Positions 1 to 9,400 of a stretch of 23,809 nt of DNA are shown here, piece after piece. Origin of the DNA: an uncultured Christensenellaceae bacterium (lineage in GTDB: Bacteria > Bacillota > Clostridia > Christensenellales > Pumilibacteraceae); assembly GCA_910587805.1 (NCBI GenBank), contig CAJUNM010000004.1:55870-79678 (forward strand), given 5' to 3'. Under the pieces are notes generated by a model, which worked only from the letters and a program-made list of their open reading frames with translations, was not told the DNA's origin and did no database searches. Position numbers and translations under genes: made by a program. Each line of letters begins with the position of its first letter. Positions within the stretch are counted from its first letter, which is position 1.

Positions 1-555
1 GACGTTGCGCGTGCGTTCCTGTCTGCGACGGGCACGGTTTGGAAAAAGATCGAGTGCGGCGAGCTTACGCGCGAACAGCTTATCGCCGAGCGCGTCGGCA
101 TGCTTTGCGATATGCTCGGCGAAGAGATAGACCCCGATGCGTTCAACGGCTCGTTTATGGAAAACATGAAAAAAACGCGGCTAGTTATCGACGGCGCAAT
201 CGATTTTTTGGATAGGCTCGGCGAGCGCAAGATAAAGCGTTATATAATAACGAACGGTTTTGCAAACGTTGCGCGCGAACGGCTCAAAGCGCTCGAAGGC
301 AGATACGATGGCGCATTCATATCGGAAGAGATCGGCGCGTATAAGCCCGCTCGCGGATTTTTCGATAAAGTATTTGCCGAAGTAGGCAATATCGATCCGT
401 CGCGCGTGCTCGTTTTCGGCGACGGCGAAAGTTCCGATATTGCGGGCGGGAAAGCATACGGGCTCGATACGTGCCTTTACGATCCGAGCGGAGTCAAACC
501 GACGGCAGCCGATTTTTCGGTGCGAGATTTCGAGCAGTTGTTGCGGTTCGTATAA
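1..555 (+). CDS. HAD-superfamily hydrolase, YjjG-like, 5' truncated by window edge
   Basis: The reading frame is open from base 1 to the TAA at 553-555, so this is the C-terminal ~184 residues of a larger protein; the methionine at base 100 is internal. HAD motif II is visible as ITNG (the threonine position that binds phosphate). Motif III is the lysine in GAYKPARGFFDKVF, and motif IV is GDGESSDIAGGKAYG with the acidic Mg2+ ligands. The order and spacing, and the ending GxDTCLYDPS, resemble the YjjG/TIGR02254-type pyrimidine 5'-nucleotidases, which dephosphorylate nucleoside monophosphates in the cytoplasm. The nucleophile motif I (DxDxT) and most of the cap would lie upstream of the window and cannot be checked. 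HAD membership is secure; the substrate is inferred. A separate promoter follows, so it is probably not co-transcribed with the mutase gene. Confidence 0.85.
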   Translation, partial: DVARAFLSATGTVWKKIECGELTREQLIAERVGMLCDMLGEEIDPDAFNGSFMENMKKTRLVIDGAIDFLDRLGERKIKRYIITNGFANVARERLKALEGRYDGAFISEEIGAYKPARGFFDKVFAEVGNIDPSRVLVFGDGESSDIAGGKAYGLDTCLYDPSGVKPTAADFSVRDFEQLLRFV

Positions 556-591
556 AAATTGGGAAATTTATGTAAAATCGCACAAAAGCAT

Positions 592-620
592 TTGTCAAAA
601 AATATTAAAAGCGTTATAAT
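592..620 (+). promoter_or_regulatory. Sigma-A-type promoter for the mutase-transketolase operon
   Basis: TTGTCA at 592-597 and a perfect TATAAT at 615-620 are separated by 17 bases, the optimal spacing. The predicted start of transcription is about 627, giving a leader of about 50 nt. A GGAGA Shine-Dalgarno at 668-672 precedes the ATG at 677. Confidence 0.75.
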
Positions 621-676
621 GTTAGTATTGACGGTGGGCGTATATAAAACGCATTCACGAAAAACACGGAGACGGT

Positions 677-2356
677 ATGGCTGATTACTGCAAATTGAAA
701 AGCGGCACTGATATTCGCGGCAAGGCGATGGGCGACGATGCGGTCTTGACCGCGGACGCCGTTCGCGATTTTGCGCGCGCGTTTGCGCTTTGGCTCACAA
801 AGCGCACGGGCAAAGAGCGGTGCAAAATAGCTATCGGACGCGACAGCAGACTGACGGGCGGCATGTTTGCCGACGCGGTCATATCCGCGCTTCGTCCCGC
901 AGGACAGGATATTATCGATTGCGGGTTGTTTTCCACGCCCGCAGCGTACACCGTCACGCAGTTGCCGTCGGTCATGGCGGACGGCTCGATAATGATCACT
1001 GCGAGCCACCACCCCAAAGAGATAAACGGGCTTAAATTTTTTACGGCGGACGGCGGCGTTAATTCAGCTGAGCTTGACGAGATAATATCGCTCGCGGAAG
1101 CGGGCGAGAGCATAGGCGGCGATGCGCACTCAACCGTTGTGCGGCGCGAATGTTTGCGACTTTACAGCAATATGCTCGCAGACGTTATACGAAAAGGCAC
1201 GGGGCTTTATCTCCCGCTCAAAAATATGAAAATAGCGGTGGACGCCGGTCACGGTGCGGGCGGATTTTTTGCGACTAACGTGCTCGCGCCGCTCGGCGCG
1301 GATGTGAGCTGCTCGCAGTTCCTTACGCCCGACGGGAACTTTCCCGCACACTCGCCCAATCCGGAAAACAAAGAAGCTATGGATTCGTTGCGCACACGCG
1401 TGCTTTCGACGGGCGCCGATCTCGGCGTTATATTCGATGCGGACGTCGATCGCTGCGCGATAGTTGCGCACGACGGCACGGAAATCAACCGCTGTTCGCT
1501 TATTGCGCTTGCATCCGCAGTGGTTTTGAGCGAAACCCCCGGCGCTACTATAGTCACCGATTCCGTAACTACGGAAGGGCTGCGCACGTTCATAGAGAGC
1601 AATGGCGGAGTGCAATTGCGGTTCAAACGCGGTTACCGTAATGTTATAGACGAGGCGAAACGGCTCAACGATATGGGTATCGACGCGCCGCTTGCCATAG
1701 AGAGCAGCGGGCATGCGGCATTCCGCGAGCATTATTTTTTAGATGACGGCGCGTACTTTATCGCAAAGATATTGGTTGTAATGAGCGCGTTGCGCCGCAA
1801 AAAGCAGAACTTGACGGATTTGATAGCCGATCTGCACAAACCGCTCGAGGAAGCCGATATTCGCTTGAAGTTCACCGACGAGGGTTGGCGCGGAACGGCG
1901 GAAAAGATAGTTTCGCGGTTAACGGCGTTGAGCGAGCGGTTGTTGACCGTTTCAAACGACAATTACGAAGGCGTCCGCGCGTATCTTAACAACGCCGACG
2001 GATATTTCATAGTTCGCACGAGCGTGCATGATCCCGTATTGCCGATCTATATCGAAGCGGACAAGCGCGGCGGAACGCTCAAAATAGCTAAATTTCTGTA
2101 TTCGTTCTTGAGCGGATTCCGCGGTCTCGACTGCGCGCCGCTCATCGAGTTTATCGACGACGGCGAGGCGCAACGCGAGGCGGACGAGGCGGACGCCGAG
2201 GCGATCGAGAGTTTCGAGTCCGATGCGGACGAGCTTGAAAACGCCGGCTATGAGCAGTACGACGCCGCCGAAATTTCGGACGACGAGAGCGTCGACGATT
2301 CGATCGGTTTCGATCCGTCGGACGCGCATTACGAATCAACTTCGGACAAAGAGTAA
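677..2356 (+). CDS. Phosphomannomutase/phosphoglucomutase (alpha-D-phosphohexomutase) with acidic C-terminal tail
   Basis: A 559-residue cytoplasmic enzyme expected to interconvert hexose 1- and 6-phosphates. The family landmarks are in order. The phosphoserine loop TASHHPKEINGLKFF has the serine at residue 110 (TASHNP is usual). The metal loop DADVDR is at 254-259 (DGDADR is usual), and the sugar loop ESSGHAAF begins at residue 342. The phosphate-binding C-terminal domain follows. After about residue 490 the protein continues into a strongly acidic, low-complexity tail of roughly 65 residues rich in D, E, A and S, which most family members lack; 559 residues is therefore longer than the usual 450-500. 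The start has GGAG 6-9 bases upstream. The next gene, transketolase, begins 28 bases downstream with no terminator, so the two are likely co-transcribed. Family assignment is firm; the preference for mannose or glucose phosphate cannot be read. Confidence 0.93.
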   Translation: MADYCKLKSGTDIRGKAMGDDAVLTADAVRDFARAFALWLTKRTGKERCKIAIGRDSRLTGGMFADAVISALRPAGQDIIDCGLFSTPAAYTVTQLPSVMADGSIMITASHHPKEINGLKFFTADGGVNSAELDEIISLAEAGESIGGDAHSTVVRRECLRLYSNMLADVIRKGTGLYLPLKNMKIAVDAGHGAGGFFATNVLAPLGADVSCSQFLTPDGNFPAHSPNPENKEAMDSLRTRVLSTGADLGVIFDADVDRCAIVAHDGTEINRCSLIALASAVVLSETPGATIVTDSVTTEGLRTFIESNGGVQLRFKRGYRNVIDEAKRLNDMGIDAPLAIESSGHAAFREHYFLDDGAYFIAKILVVMSALRRKKQNLTDLIADLHKPLEEADIRLKFTDEGWRGTAEKIVSRLTALSERLLTVSNDNYEGVRAYLNNADGYFIVRTSVHDPVLPIYIEADKRGGTLKIAKFLYSFLSGFRGLDCAPLIEFIDDGEAQREADEADAEAIESFESDADELENAGYEQYDAAEISDDESVDDSIGFDPSDAHYESTSDKE

Positions 2357-2384
2357 TAACGGGCAAAACCCATAGGAGTATACA

Positions 2385-4388
2385 ATGACAAACGAAGAAC
2401 AACTTACGATTAACACGTTGCGAGTATTAAGCTCCGAAGCCATTGAAAAGGCGAAGAGCGGACACCCCGGCATTTGCCTCGGCGCCGCGCCCATGGCTTA
2501 CGCGCTGTTTTCTCGGCACTTGAAGCACAATCCGAAAAACCCTAACTTTTTCGACCGCGACCGTTTTGTGCTGTCCGCGGGGCACGGCTCGGCATTGTTG
2601 TATTCCTTGCTGCATATTTTCGGTTACGGCTTGACTAAAGAGGACATGATGCGTTTCCGTCAGCACACGTCTAAAACCCCGGGACATCCCGAATACGGCG
2701 TGACGGCGGGCGTGGAGGTTTCCACCGGTCCGCTCGGTCAAGGCGTTGCAAACGCCGTCGGCTTTGCGCTTGCGGAGCGCGTTCTCGCCGACAAATTCAA
2801 TAAACCCGATTGCACGCTTATCGACCATTATACATACGCGCTTTGCGGCGACGGATGTATGATGGAAGGCATAGAGAACGAGGCGGCGTCTTTTGCGGGT
2901 TCGCTCAAGCTCGGCAAGCTTATCGTGATGTACGACAGCAACCGTATAACCATAGAGGGCAGTACCGACTTGACGTTCACGGAAAATGTAGGCGCGCGTC
3001 ACGAGGCGCTCGGTTGGCAGGTGTTGAACGTTGCCGACGGCGAAGATCTCGATCAGATTTCCGCGGCGATCACACTCGCCAAAGCGGAAAAGAACAAGCC
3101 GTCGTTGATAATCGTAAACACCACTATCGGTTACGGTTCGCCGCTTGCCGGTACGTGCAAGAGCCACGGCGCGCCGCTCGGCGAGGCGAACGTTGCGGCG
3201 TTGCGCAAAAATCTCAATTACAAGATCAAGCCGTTCGAGGTAGCGCCAGCCGTTACCGACGGTATAGCGGAGCTTGCGCCGAAACTCGCAAAGTACGAAT
3301 CCGATTGGAACAAGACCGTAAAATCGTACAAAACCAAATATCCCGAAGATTACGAGCTGTTCCAACGCTATCGCAAGTCCGAAATAGATTTTTCAGAGCT
3401 TGACGTAATCTACGACAAACCGCAAAAAGCGGAAGCTACGCGCAACAGCTCGTCGCGTATACTCAATATCATTGCCGCGCAAAACCCGTTTGTGATAGGC
3501 GGTTCGGCGGATCTCGCAACGTCCAATATGGTCGTTATAAACGACGGCGGCGACGTGTCGGCGTCGGAGTCCGGCAGAAATATCCACTTCGGCGTGCGCG
3601 AGCACGCAATGGGCGCGGTGTGCAACGGTATGTATCTGCACGGCGGTCTGTTGCCGTTCTGCGCGACATTTGCCGTTTTCTCCGATTACATGAAAGGCGC
3701 ATTGAGAATGAGCGCGCTCATGAATCTCCCGATTGTATACGTGCTCTCTCACGACAGCATAGGCGTGGGTGAGGACGGTCCTACGCATCAACCCATAGAG
3801 CAGCTCGAAATGTTGCGTTCTATTCCCAATATCAAAGTATTTCGTCCCGCGGATTCCAAAGAGACGGCGGCGGCGTACGAATCGGCATGGACGGGCAAGT
3901 GCCCTACGGCTATAGTCTGTTCGCGTCAAGCGCTCCCTCAGCTCGATTGCACGGGCACGGACGCTTTGTACGGCGGATATATAGTATCCGACAGCGAAAA
4001 GCCCGTTCCCGACGTTATTCTTATAGCCAACGGTTCGGAATTGAGCCTTGCGCTCGCGTCAAAAGAAGAGCTTAAAAATTCGGGCGTCGATGCGCGCGTA
4101 GTCAGTATGCCGTGCATGGAATTGTTCGATATACAGACCGCGAAATACCGCGAATCGGTGCTGCCGAGCAACGTGCGTGCGCGCGTGGCGATCGAAGCGG
4201 GGCGTTCCGGCGCATGGTATAAATACGTCGGACTCGACGGCGAGTGCTGCTGCATCGATCATTTCGGAATGTCCGCGCCCGCGAACGTTATGTTCGAGAT
4301 ATGCGGTTTTACAGTAGACAACGTAGTAAAGCTCGCAAAAAAGACGATCAAGTCAAGCGCAAAGGCGATGAAAAACGATGCCGAGTAA
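2385..4388 (+). CDS. tkt: Transketolase
   Basis: A 667-residue thiamine-diphosphate enzyme of the non-oxidative pentose phosphate pathway, moving two-carbon ketol units between sugar phosphates in the cytoplasm. It has the usual full length of a single-chain transketolase. The thiamine-diphosphate fold motif starts at CGDG (GDG at 155-157) and ends near MYDSNRITIEG. Upstream are SAGHGSALLYSLLH and the GPLGQG loop. The second half has the pyrimidine-binding segment HFGVREHAMG with the catalytic glutamate at residue 406, then SHDSIGVGEDGPTHQPIEQL. AGGAG at 2374-2378 sits 6 bases before the ATG. The last 11 bases overlap the following HD-domain gene, which indicates translational coupling. Confidence 0.97.
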   Translation: MTNEEQLTINTLRVLSSEAIEKAKSGHPGICLGAAPMAYALFSRHLKHNPKNPNFFDRDRFVLSAGHGSALLYSLLHIFGYGLTKEDMMRFRQHTSKTPGHPEYGVTAGVEVSTGPLGQGVANAVGFALAERVLADKFNKPDCTLIDHYTYALCGDGCMMEGIENEAASFAGSLKLGKLIVMYDSNRITIEGSTDLTFTENVGARHEALGWQVLNVADGEDLDQISAAITLAKAEKNKPSLIIVNTTIGYGSPLAGTCKSHGAPLGEANVAALRKNLNYKIKPFEVAPAVTDGIAELAPKLAKYESDWNKTVKSYKTKYPEDYELFQRYRKSEIDFSELDVIYDKPQKAEATRNSSSRILNIIAAQNPFVIGGSADLATSNMVVINDGGDVSASESGRNIHFGVREHAMGAVCNGMYLHGGLLPFCATFAVFSDYMKGALRMSALMNLPIVYVLSHDSIGVGEDGPTHQPIEQLEMLRSIPNIKVFRPADSKETAAAYESAWTGKCPTAIVCSRQALPQLDCTGTDALYGGYIVSDSEKPVPDVILIANGSELSLALASKEELKNSGVDARVVSMPCMELFDIQTAKYRESVLPSNVRARVAIEAGRSGAWYKYVGLDGECCCIDHFGMSAPANVMFEICGFTVDNVVKLAKKTIKSSAKAMKNDAE

Positions 4389-4959
4389 GTTTTTTGCATT
4401 CCTCGACAGAATGAAATTGATCGATAGGTGGGCGCTCATGCGCAACACCACGACCGAGGACGTAGCGCAGCATACCATGCAAGTCGCAATGATCGCGCAT
4501 GCGCTGTGCATTATCGAAAATTCGGTATTCGGCGGCGATCTCGACGCGAACAAAGCGGCGGTGATCGCATTGTATCACGAATCGGCAGAGGTAGTGACGG
4601 GCGATCTTCCCACGCCCGTAAAATACTACGACGAAAGCATAAACAAAGCGTATAAAAACATAGAACGCCGCGCCGAACAAAAGTTGCTCGATACATTGCC
4701 CGACGAACTCAAAGACGCATTCAAGCCGTGCGTTCAGCCCGATAAAAATTGCGCGGAGTATAAAATCGTCAAGCGTGCGGATAAAATGAGCGCGTTGATA
4801 AAATGCGTCGAGGAGCTTGCCGTACACAACGTCGAATTTTCCAACGCATACGAAATAACGAAAAAAGAGCTTGAAACGTCGCCAGAAAAATCGGTCGGAT
4901 ATTTTATCGACGTTTTTTTACCGGCGTACTCGATGAGCCTCGACAATTTGCTCGATTAA
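4378..4959 (+). CDS. YfbR-like HD-domain 5'-deoxynucleotidase
   Basis: A 193-residue protein closely matching E. coli YfbR in length and order: FFAFLDRMKLIDRWALMRN at the start, then EDVAQHTMQVAMIAHAL, the metal site, and TGDLPTPVKYY. The family hydrolyses deoxynucleoside 5'-monophosphates with a divalent metal. Expected ligands seen are H32, H67 and D135 (in KRADKMSALIKCVEELA). The signature HD pair reads HE here (H67-E68 in LYHESAEV), checked at codon level (cac gaa), so one metal ligand is changed conservatively from Asp to Glu. The ATG lies inside the end of the transketolase gene (11-base overlap), consistent with coupling. The gene ends just before a strong terminator. Family assignment is firm; activity with HE in place of HD is uncertain. 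Confidence 0.92.
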   Translation: MPSKFFAFLDRMKLIDRWALMRNTTTEDVAQHTMQVAMIAHALCIIENSVFGGDLDANKAAVIALYHESAEVVTGDLPTPVKYYDESINKAYKNIERRAEQKLLDTLPDELKDAFKPCVQPDKNCAEYKIVKRADKMSALIKCVEELAVHNVEFSNAYEITKKELETSPEKSVGYFIDVFLPAYSMSLDNLLD

Positions 4960-4983
4960 CTCGATTAAAATATTATGCTCGTT

Positions 4984-5016
4984 AAAACGCAGGCGCGAAA
5001 CCGCGCTTGCGTTTTT
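4984..5016 (+). terminator. Rho-independent terminator of the mutase-transketolase-yfbR operon
   Basis: A 14-base arm at 4984-4997 pairs with 5002-5015 across the loop AAAC, with a single G-U pair. The right arm ends in a T5 run (5012-5016). Confidence 0.88.
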
Positions 5017-5138
5017 ATATCGGCGTAAACAACGAAAAAATCGGTTGCGAATTTCACAATATGTTACATAAATAAGAACATTTTTATCACAAATTGCATA
5101 AAAAACTAAAAAAATGCCGTAAAAACCGTATAAAATCC

Positions 5139-5167
5139 TTGTAATTTTGAAACAATCGTGATATAAT
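5139..5167 (+). promoter_or_regulatory. Promoter of the surface/fibre locus
   Basis: TTGTAA (5139-5144), a 17-base spacer and TATAAT (5162-5167), with TGA directly before the -10 (extended -10). The upstream 100 bases are rich in A/T tracts. Predicted transcription start is about 5174, leaving a leader of about 115 nt before the TTG start at 5289. Confidence 0.75.
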
Positions 5168-5244
5168 TATTTCACAATATTATGCGGTATTATATGCGGC
5201 ATAGGGATTTTGCTTGCATTATCGGCATTATTTAATAGTATATG

Positions 5245-5278
5245 TCCCGAATCTTACTGCGTAATATTAGTAACGGGA
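5245..5278 (+). promoter_or_regulatory. Possible leader hairpin covering the ribosome binding site
   Basis: TCCCG (5245-5249) and TTACT (5254-5258) can pair with CGGGA (5274-5278) and AGTAA (5269-5273). This forms a two-part stem with a 4-base bulge. The right arm covers most of the GGGAGG Shine-Dalgarno (5275-5280) of the first surface gene. A competing pairing of GGGA (5204-5207) with TCCC (5245-5248) would release it. This is pairing by eye only; no known riboswitch class is recognised. Confidence 0.4.
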
Positions 5279-5288
5279 GGTCGTTTTA

Positions 5289-6380
5289 TTGAAGCTTTTG
5301 CAAAAAAACGGAACTAAGGCGTTTTTTTGTATCGCTTGCTTGCTGCTGGCGATCTCTTTTGCGTTCTCCGCTTATTCGTATGCCGCATACGTTTCGCGCG
5401 CGGACGGCAACGACACGTCGTCGGGCGTGGCTACCATAGACTGCGAGGTGACGGTGAATAACGGCGGGTACGGCTCGTTTATCAACGCGCCGATATTTCA
5501 GCAGGTAACCGATTCCACGCGTCCCGTACAAATGAATTCGTGGGCGGAGACGGTTATAAAGTTAAGCAACAAGGGTAGTTACGGGCTTCGTTACGAGTAC
5601 GGATTCGTGTTCTATATGCCCAAGAGTTTTGCGGATAATGCCATGTTTCAGTTTGCCGAGCTTGCGGGCGGCGAATACGTTTCGGGCGATTCGGATAGCG
5701 TGCTGCGCGCGAGTAAGATGTACAGTATTTCGGCGGACACGGCGGAGTACGGCAGCATTGTCGAAACTGATAAAACAGTCGACGGCATAACTATACAAAA
5801 CGATTATAAAGAACTTATCGAGGCGGGCGACGAGCTTGTAATGGATATTGCGCATTCGTCCGCGGTACTTCAAGACGGCGCGAAAAAGGGCAATGTCAAA
5901 CACACTTATGCGACATATACGTCTATCGGCGGGTCTGCGACCGATAATATGTTTGTATGTCCAGTCACATTCGACGACGATCTCGACATGAGTTTTTACA
6001 GAATAACGTTTAACGTTGCGCGCGACGGCGAAAGATACGTGCTCGATGAGAACGAGTCGCACTATTTTCTTTTCAGGCTCGTCTTGCGCAGTTCGCTCGA
6101 CAGCGGCGAGTTTTCGACGGTATGGAACGTCGACGACTATTGGAATAAGGACGCGAGCGGAAATTATACAACGGCAAAACAGACGCCCGTCGTCACCGAC
6201 GATTTTGTGTGCAGATGGGCAGAATCGGGCGGCGCGCCGATGCTCGGCTCGGACGGAAAACCTCAGCTTCAGATCGCCGCGGCGGATGCGGCGGACGTAT
6301 GGCAAAATGTATCGGTGCGTAATTGTATCGGCGTTACCAGTCCTTGCGGAATAGGAATGGTGTTCTCGCAGACAACATAA
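5289..6380 (+). CDS. Secreted protein with SipW-dependent-type signal peptide
   Basis: 363 residues, starting at TTG with GGGAGG 8 bases upstream. Residues 11-30 are a hydrophobic core (AFFCIACLLLAISFAFSAYS), followed at 32-36 by AAYVS. This box is shared, as A-(A/R)-Y-(V/I)-(S/T), with the two next genes and is typical of substrates of SipW-type signal peptidases (camelysin/TasA group). The rest is probably extracellular, beta-rich and acidic, with segments such as TVIKLSNKGSYGLRYEYGF that look like beta sandwich strands. No LPxTG or other C-terminal anchor is present. It is the first gene of a six-gene run that includes the signal peptidase. By position it might be a minor fibre or scaffold component in the way TapA is, but I see no clear sequence match to TapA, so that role is inferred. 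Confidence 0.75.
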   Translation: MKLLQKNGTKAFFCIACLLLAISFAFSAYSYAAYVSRADGNDTSSGVATIDCEVTVNNGGYGSFINAPIFQQVTDSTRPVQMNSWAETVIKLSNKGSYGLRYEYGFVFYMPKSFADNAMFQFAELAGGEYVSGDSDSVLRASKMYSISADTAEYGSIVETDKTVDGITIQNDYKELIEAGDELVMDIAHSSAVLQDGAKKGNVKHTYATYTSIGGSATDNMFVCPVTFDDDLDMSFYRITFNVARDGERYVLDENESHYFLFRLVLRSSLDSGEFSTVWNVDDYWNKDASGNYTTAKQTPVVTDDFVCRWAESGGAPMLGSDGKPQLQIAAADAADVWQNVSVRNCIGVTSPCGIGMVFSQTT

Positions 6381-6402
6381 AAACCATAAAAAGGACAGAC
6401 GA

Positions 6403-9400
6403 TTGAAAAAAACGACCAAAGAACAATACATGAAATACGGCTCGCTTGCGGCGATACTGCTTGCGGCGGTTTTGCTCGTGTTTGCTTTTTCCCTCGTTTT
6501 TACCGAAGCCCGTTACGTTACCGAGATAGAAGGCACGGGCGACGATCTGTCGTACGAGACGCAACAGCCTTTCGACGTCGGATCTCAGCAAGAACTTTTC
6601 AACGCGATAAAGAGCGGGTACGGCTACGTTAAACTGTCCGACGATCTCAAAGCGCCTATAATAATGACGGGCGATTCGCTTGACTTAAAGCGCGATCTCA
6701 CCATAGATCTAAACGGCAACGAAATAGAACGCAATAACCGTAGCAGTCTTTTGAACGTTCCGTCCGATACGACGTTCACCGTAATAGACACTCGCGGCGG
6801 CGGTGGCTTGTACAACCCGATAGGCAGTGTTTTGACCGTTACGGGCGGTAATCTCAACGTGTACGGCGGTATGTTCGAGAGCGGACCGCGCCCCGCGGAG
6901 TATTACAGCACGCTCGTAAAAAGCGAGAGTTATTCACTCGACTACGGCGAAGTGACGGCGGTTGAAACTTCGGGCGGTGTTACCGATTTGAATACGATCA
7001 TGCCGAGACTGTCCGTTCGCACGAGCGGCGCGTCGCCGAACAGCGGCAACGTGTATTTCGACGTCGATATAGTATACGGCGGCAAAACGCTCATAAAACG
7101 CGACACGTATTGTTACGTGGCGGTCAGCGGCGCAACGGACGACTCGTTCGATACGTTCGACGTTAAAAGCGCGAGTTTTGCGTATACGTACTACGTTAAT
7201 TCCGTAGGACAGCCTACGGACGATACGAGCGCGGACGGAACGCATCAAGTGATGCTGTTCGGCTATGAAAACGATATAGCGTATTCGGTCGCTCAAACCA
7301 TAGACGGTATCGATACGCCCGCGCCGAACTATGCGGCTGTTGACATGTCGAGCGGCAACTTGAACATAAACGTTATTTCCACGTCGGGCGTAGGCGAGCG
7401 CAACCGCACGGCGGGAAGTTTCTATTCGTATTTCGGCACTTGGCAGACCTCGTGCGTGTATATAACGGGCGGAACGATGACCGTCAGCACGTCGGGCGAG
7501 CTTAAGACAGTAGATCCCGACGAACTTCCCGCGATCGATGCGGCTGTAGACACCCCGAATAATTCGGCTAAGTACGGCGAAAGCGCATGCATACTCAGCG
7601 ACGGTGGCATGCTCGATTTCAAACGCGTGCAGTCTGCTACGTCGTATAACGGCAGCGTCGTATCGGTCAGCGGCGGCGCAGTAATCATGGATAATGTGAA
7701 CATACTCAAAAAGACCACCGTATCGCATGCCGACAGCCCGTTCGATGTTGCGGACGAACCCGACGATACCGGTTCGGTCACCGTTTTCCCTCGCGGCAGG
7801 CAGTATCGCGATGCGGCTATATTCGTAAACGGCGGAACGCTCGATATAACTCAAAGCTCTGTCGTAGTGGAAAAGAATATTGCGGAAGGCGTTTCCAAAA
7901 ACCGTACGGACGGAAAATATAAAACTACTTTCGGCATATTGTCGCGCGGGCGCAGTTCGGCAAAGAGCAATCTCGACGGCGACGGCACAACTATACAAAT
8001 GTACGGCTCGCATTCGTACGGAGTGTTCGGCACGCGCGGCACGATAAATCTTAAAAACGGACATATCAAGCTCGACAGCGACAGTTATAATTACGGCGTA
8101 TATGCGGTAAATAAAGCGCAAGTGGCTGCCAACAGCGTCGATATAGAGCTTAAAAACACGGATATAACGCTCGGTAACGCGACGGAAAACGGAACATACA
8201 CGGGCGCTTTGCCGAACACCGATTGGGTGGATGCAAACGGCAATACAGTCGCGGGGGAGGGTACAAGTAACTTTTATAAAGCCGCGTCGGTAGGCGTATA
8301 TCTCGATTCGTCGGAGTATGTCGGCGGCAGGGTTACTATGGACAACTCGAACATAAGTTCGCAGGAAATGGGCGTCGCGGTCAACGGCGGTAATTTATCG
8401 TTCGTCAACGGCGGGGCTATTTCGGCATACAATGCGTCGGCTATATACCTCGACGGCGGAAATATCATGTTCGGCAACAACGATAACGGTTCTCTCGGTT
8501 CTTACGATATTATCTGTCGCATCAACCGCAAAGGCGCGGGTTCTACGTCCTGTACGGCGAATGCGTCTGTCGCCAAAGACGCAGGCGCGCACAGCTACAG
8601 GCTGTTTGTGCCTTGGCAGAAAGTCACTGAAAACGGCATTACAACCGTGAAAGAATACGATAACGAACATGGCATTTGCGTCGTAGGCGGCAGTTTGCAG
8701 TCGACGGCGAGATTTAATATCGATTTTCGCGGACTGTACAACGGATACGATCAGTATGCGAGCACTGGCGATAACTTCAATAAGACCGTGATAAAAAGCT
8801 TTGCCGTAGCGTGTATGCAGCAGTCGGTAGTAAAGGACGAAGACGTTTTAGCCAACATAAACATCAAGTATGCGAACATCACGTCGTCCGTCGGCGGCGG
8901 TGTAAAGGTTCAGGGCGGCGCGGTTGTTCTCGGCGACGAAAACAGCAGGATCGAAGATATAACGGTCAACACGACTGGGCGCGTTCATACCGATACTGCG
9001 TACAAAGTTTCCGATTCCAACGCCGCGGATACTTGGAAGTTTTACGCTACGCTGAGCGGCGGGCACGCCGTAATAGCGCGCGGCGGCAGCATGAAAATAT
9101 ACAACGGCAGTTTTACCGCAGCGTTCTGTAACGGTATTGCCGCCACCAACGACGGAAACACGTCGCATACCGAAATAGATATATACGACGGTGTATTCAA
9201 AGGCAACCTCACTCACGATGCCGGTGCGACGCCGCAGTATCAAACGGCAACCGGACCCGAGAGCCACTACGGGTTAAAAGTAATGGGCGGCGCAACGGTA
9301 AATATTTACGGCGGTGTTTTCGACGGCAAAAACGGCGGCGCAATGGTGCGCGGCAGCAGCGGTTCGAGCATAGCCGAAGTAAAAATACATGCGGGCACGT

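Larger units (their letters stand above)
4960..5288. other. AT-rich intergenic region holding a terminator, a promoter and a ~115-nt leader
   Basis: No credible gene is present. From left to right it holds the terminator of the preceding operon, a very AT-rich stretch (5030-5138) of the kind often found upstream of strong promoters, the promoter at 5139-5167, and a leader. The leader contains a TATGCGG direct repeat (5181-5187 and 5193-5199) and an inverted repeat overlapping the ribosome binding site of the first surface gene. Confidence 0.7.

Noticed and set aside
2427..3365. 312-codon minus-strand frame inside transketolase
   Set aside because: Shadow of a fully intact transketolase with clear catalytic motifs.
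5181..5199. TATGCGG direct repeat in the surface-locus leader as an operator
   Set aside because: Two seven-base copies 12 bp apart are too little evidence for a binding site, so it is mentioned only in the region description.
6934..8121. 395-codon open frame on the minus strand inside the beta-helix gene
   Set aside because: It mirrors the codon pattern of the plus-strand gene, has no ribosome binding site, is rich in Arg, Tyr and His in an unnatural way, and shows no motif.
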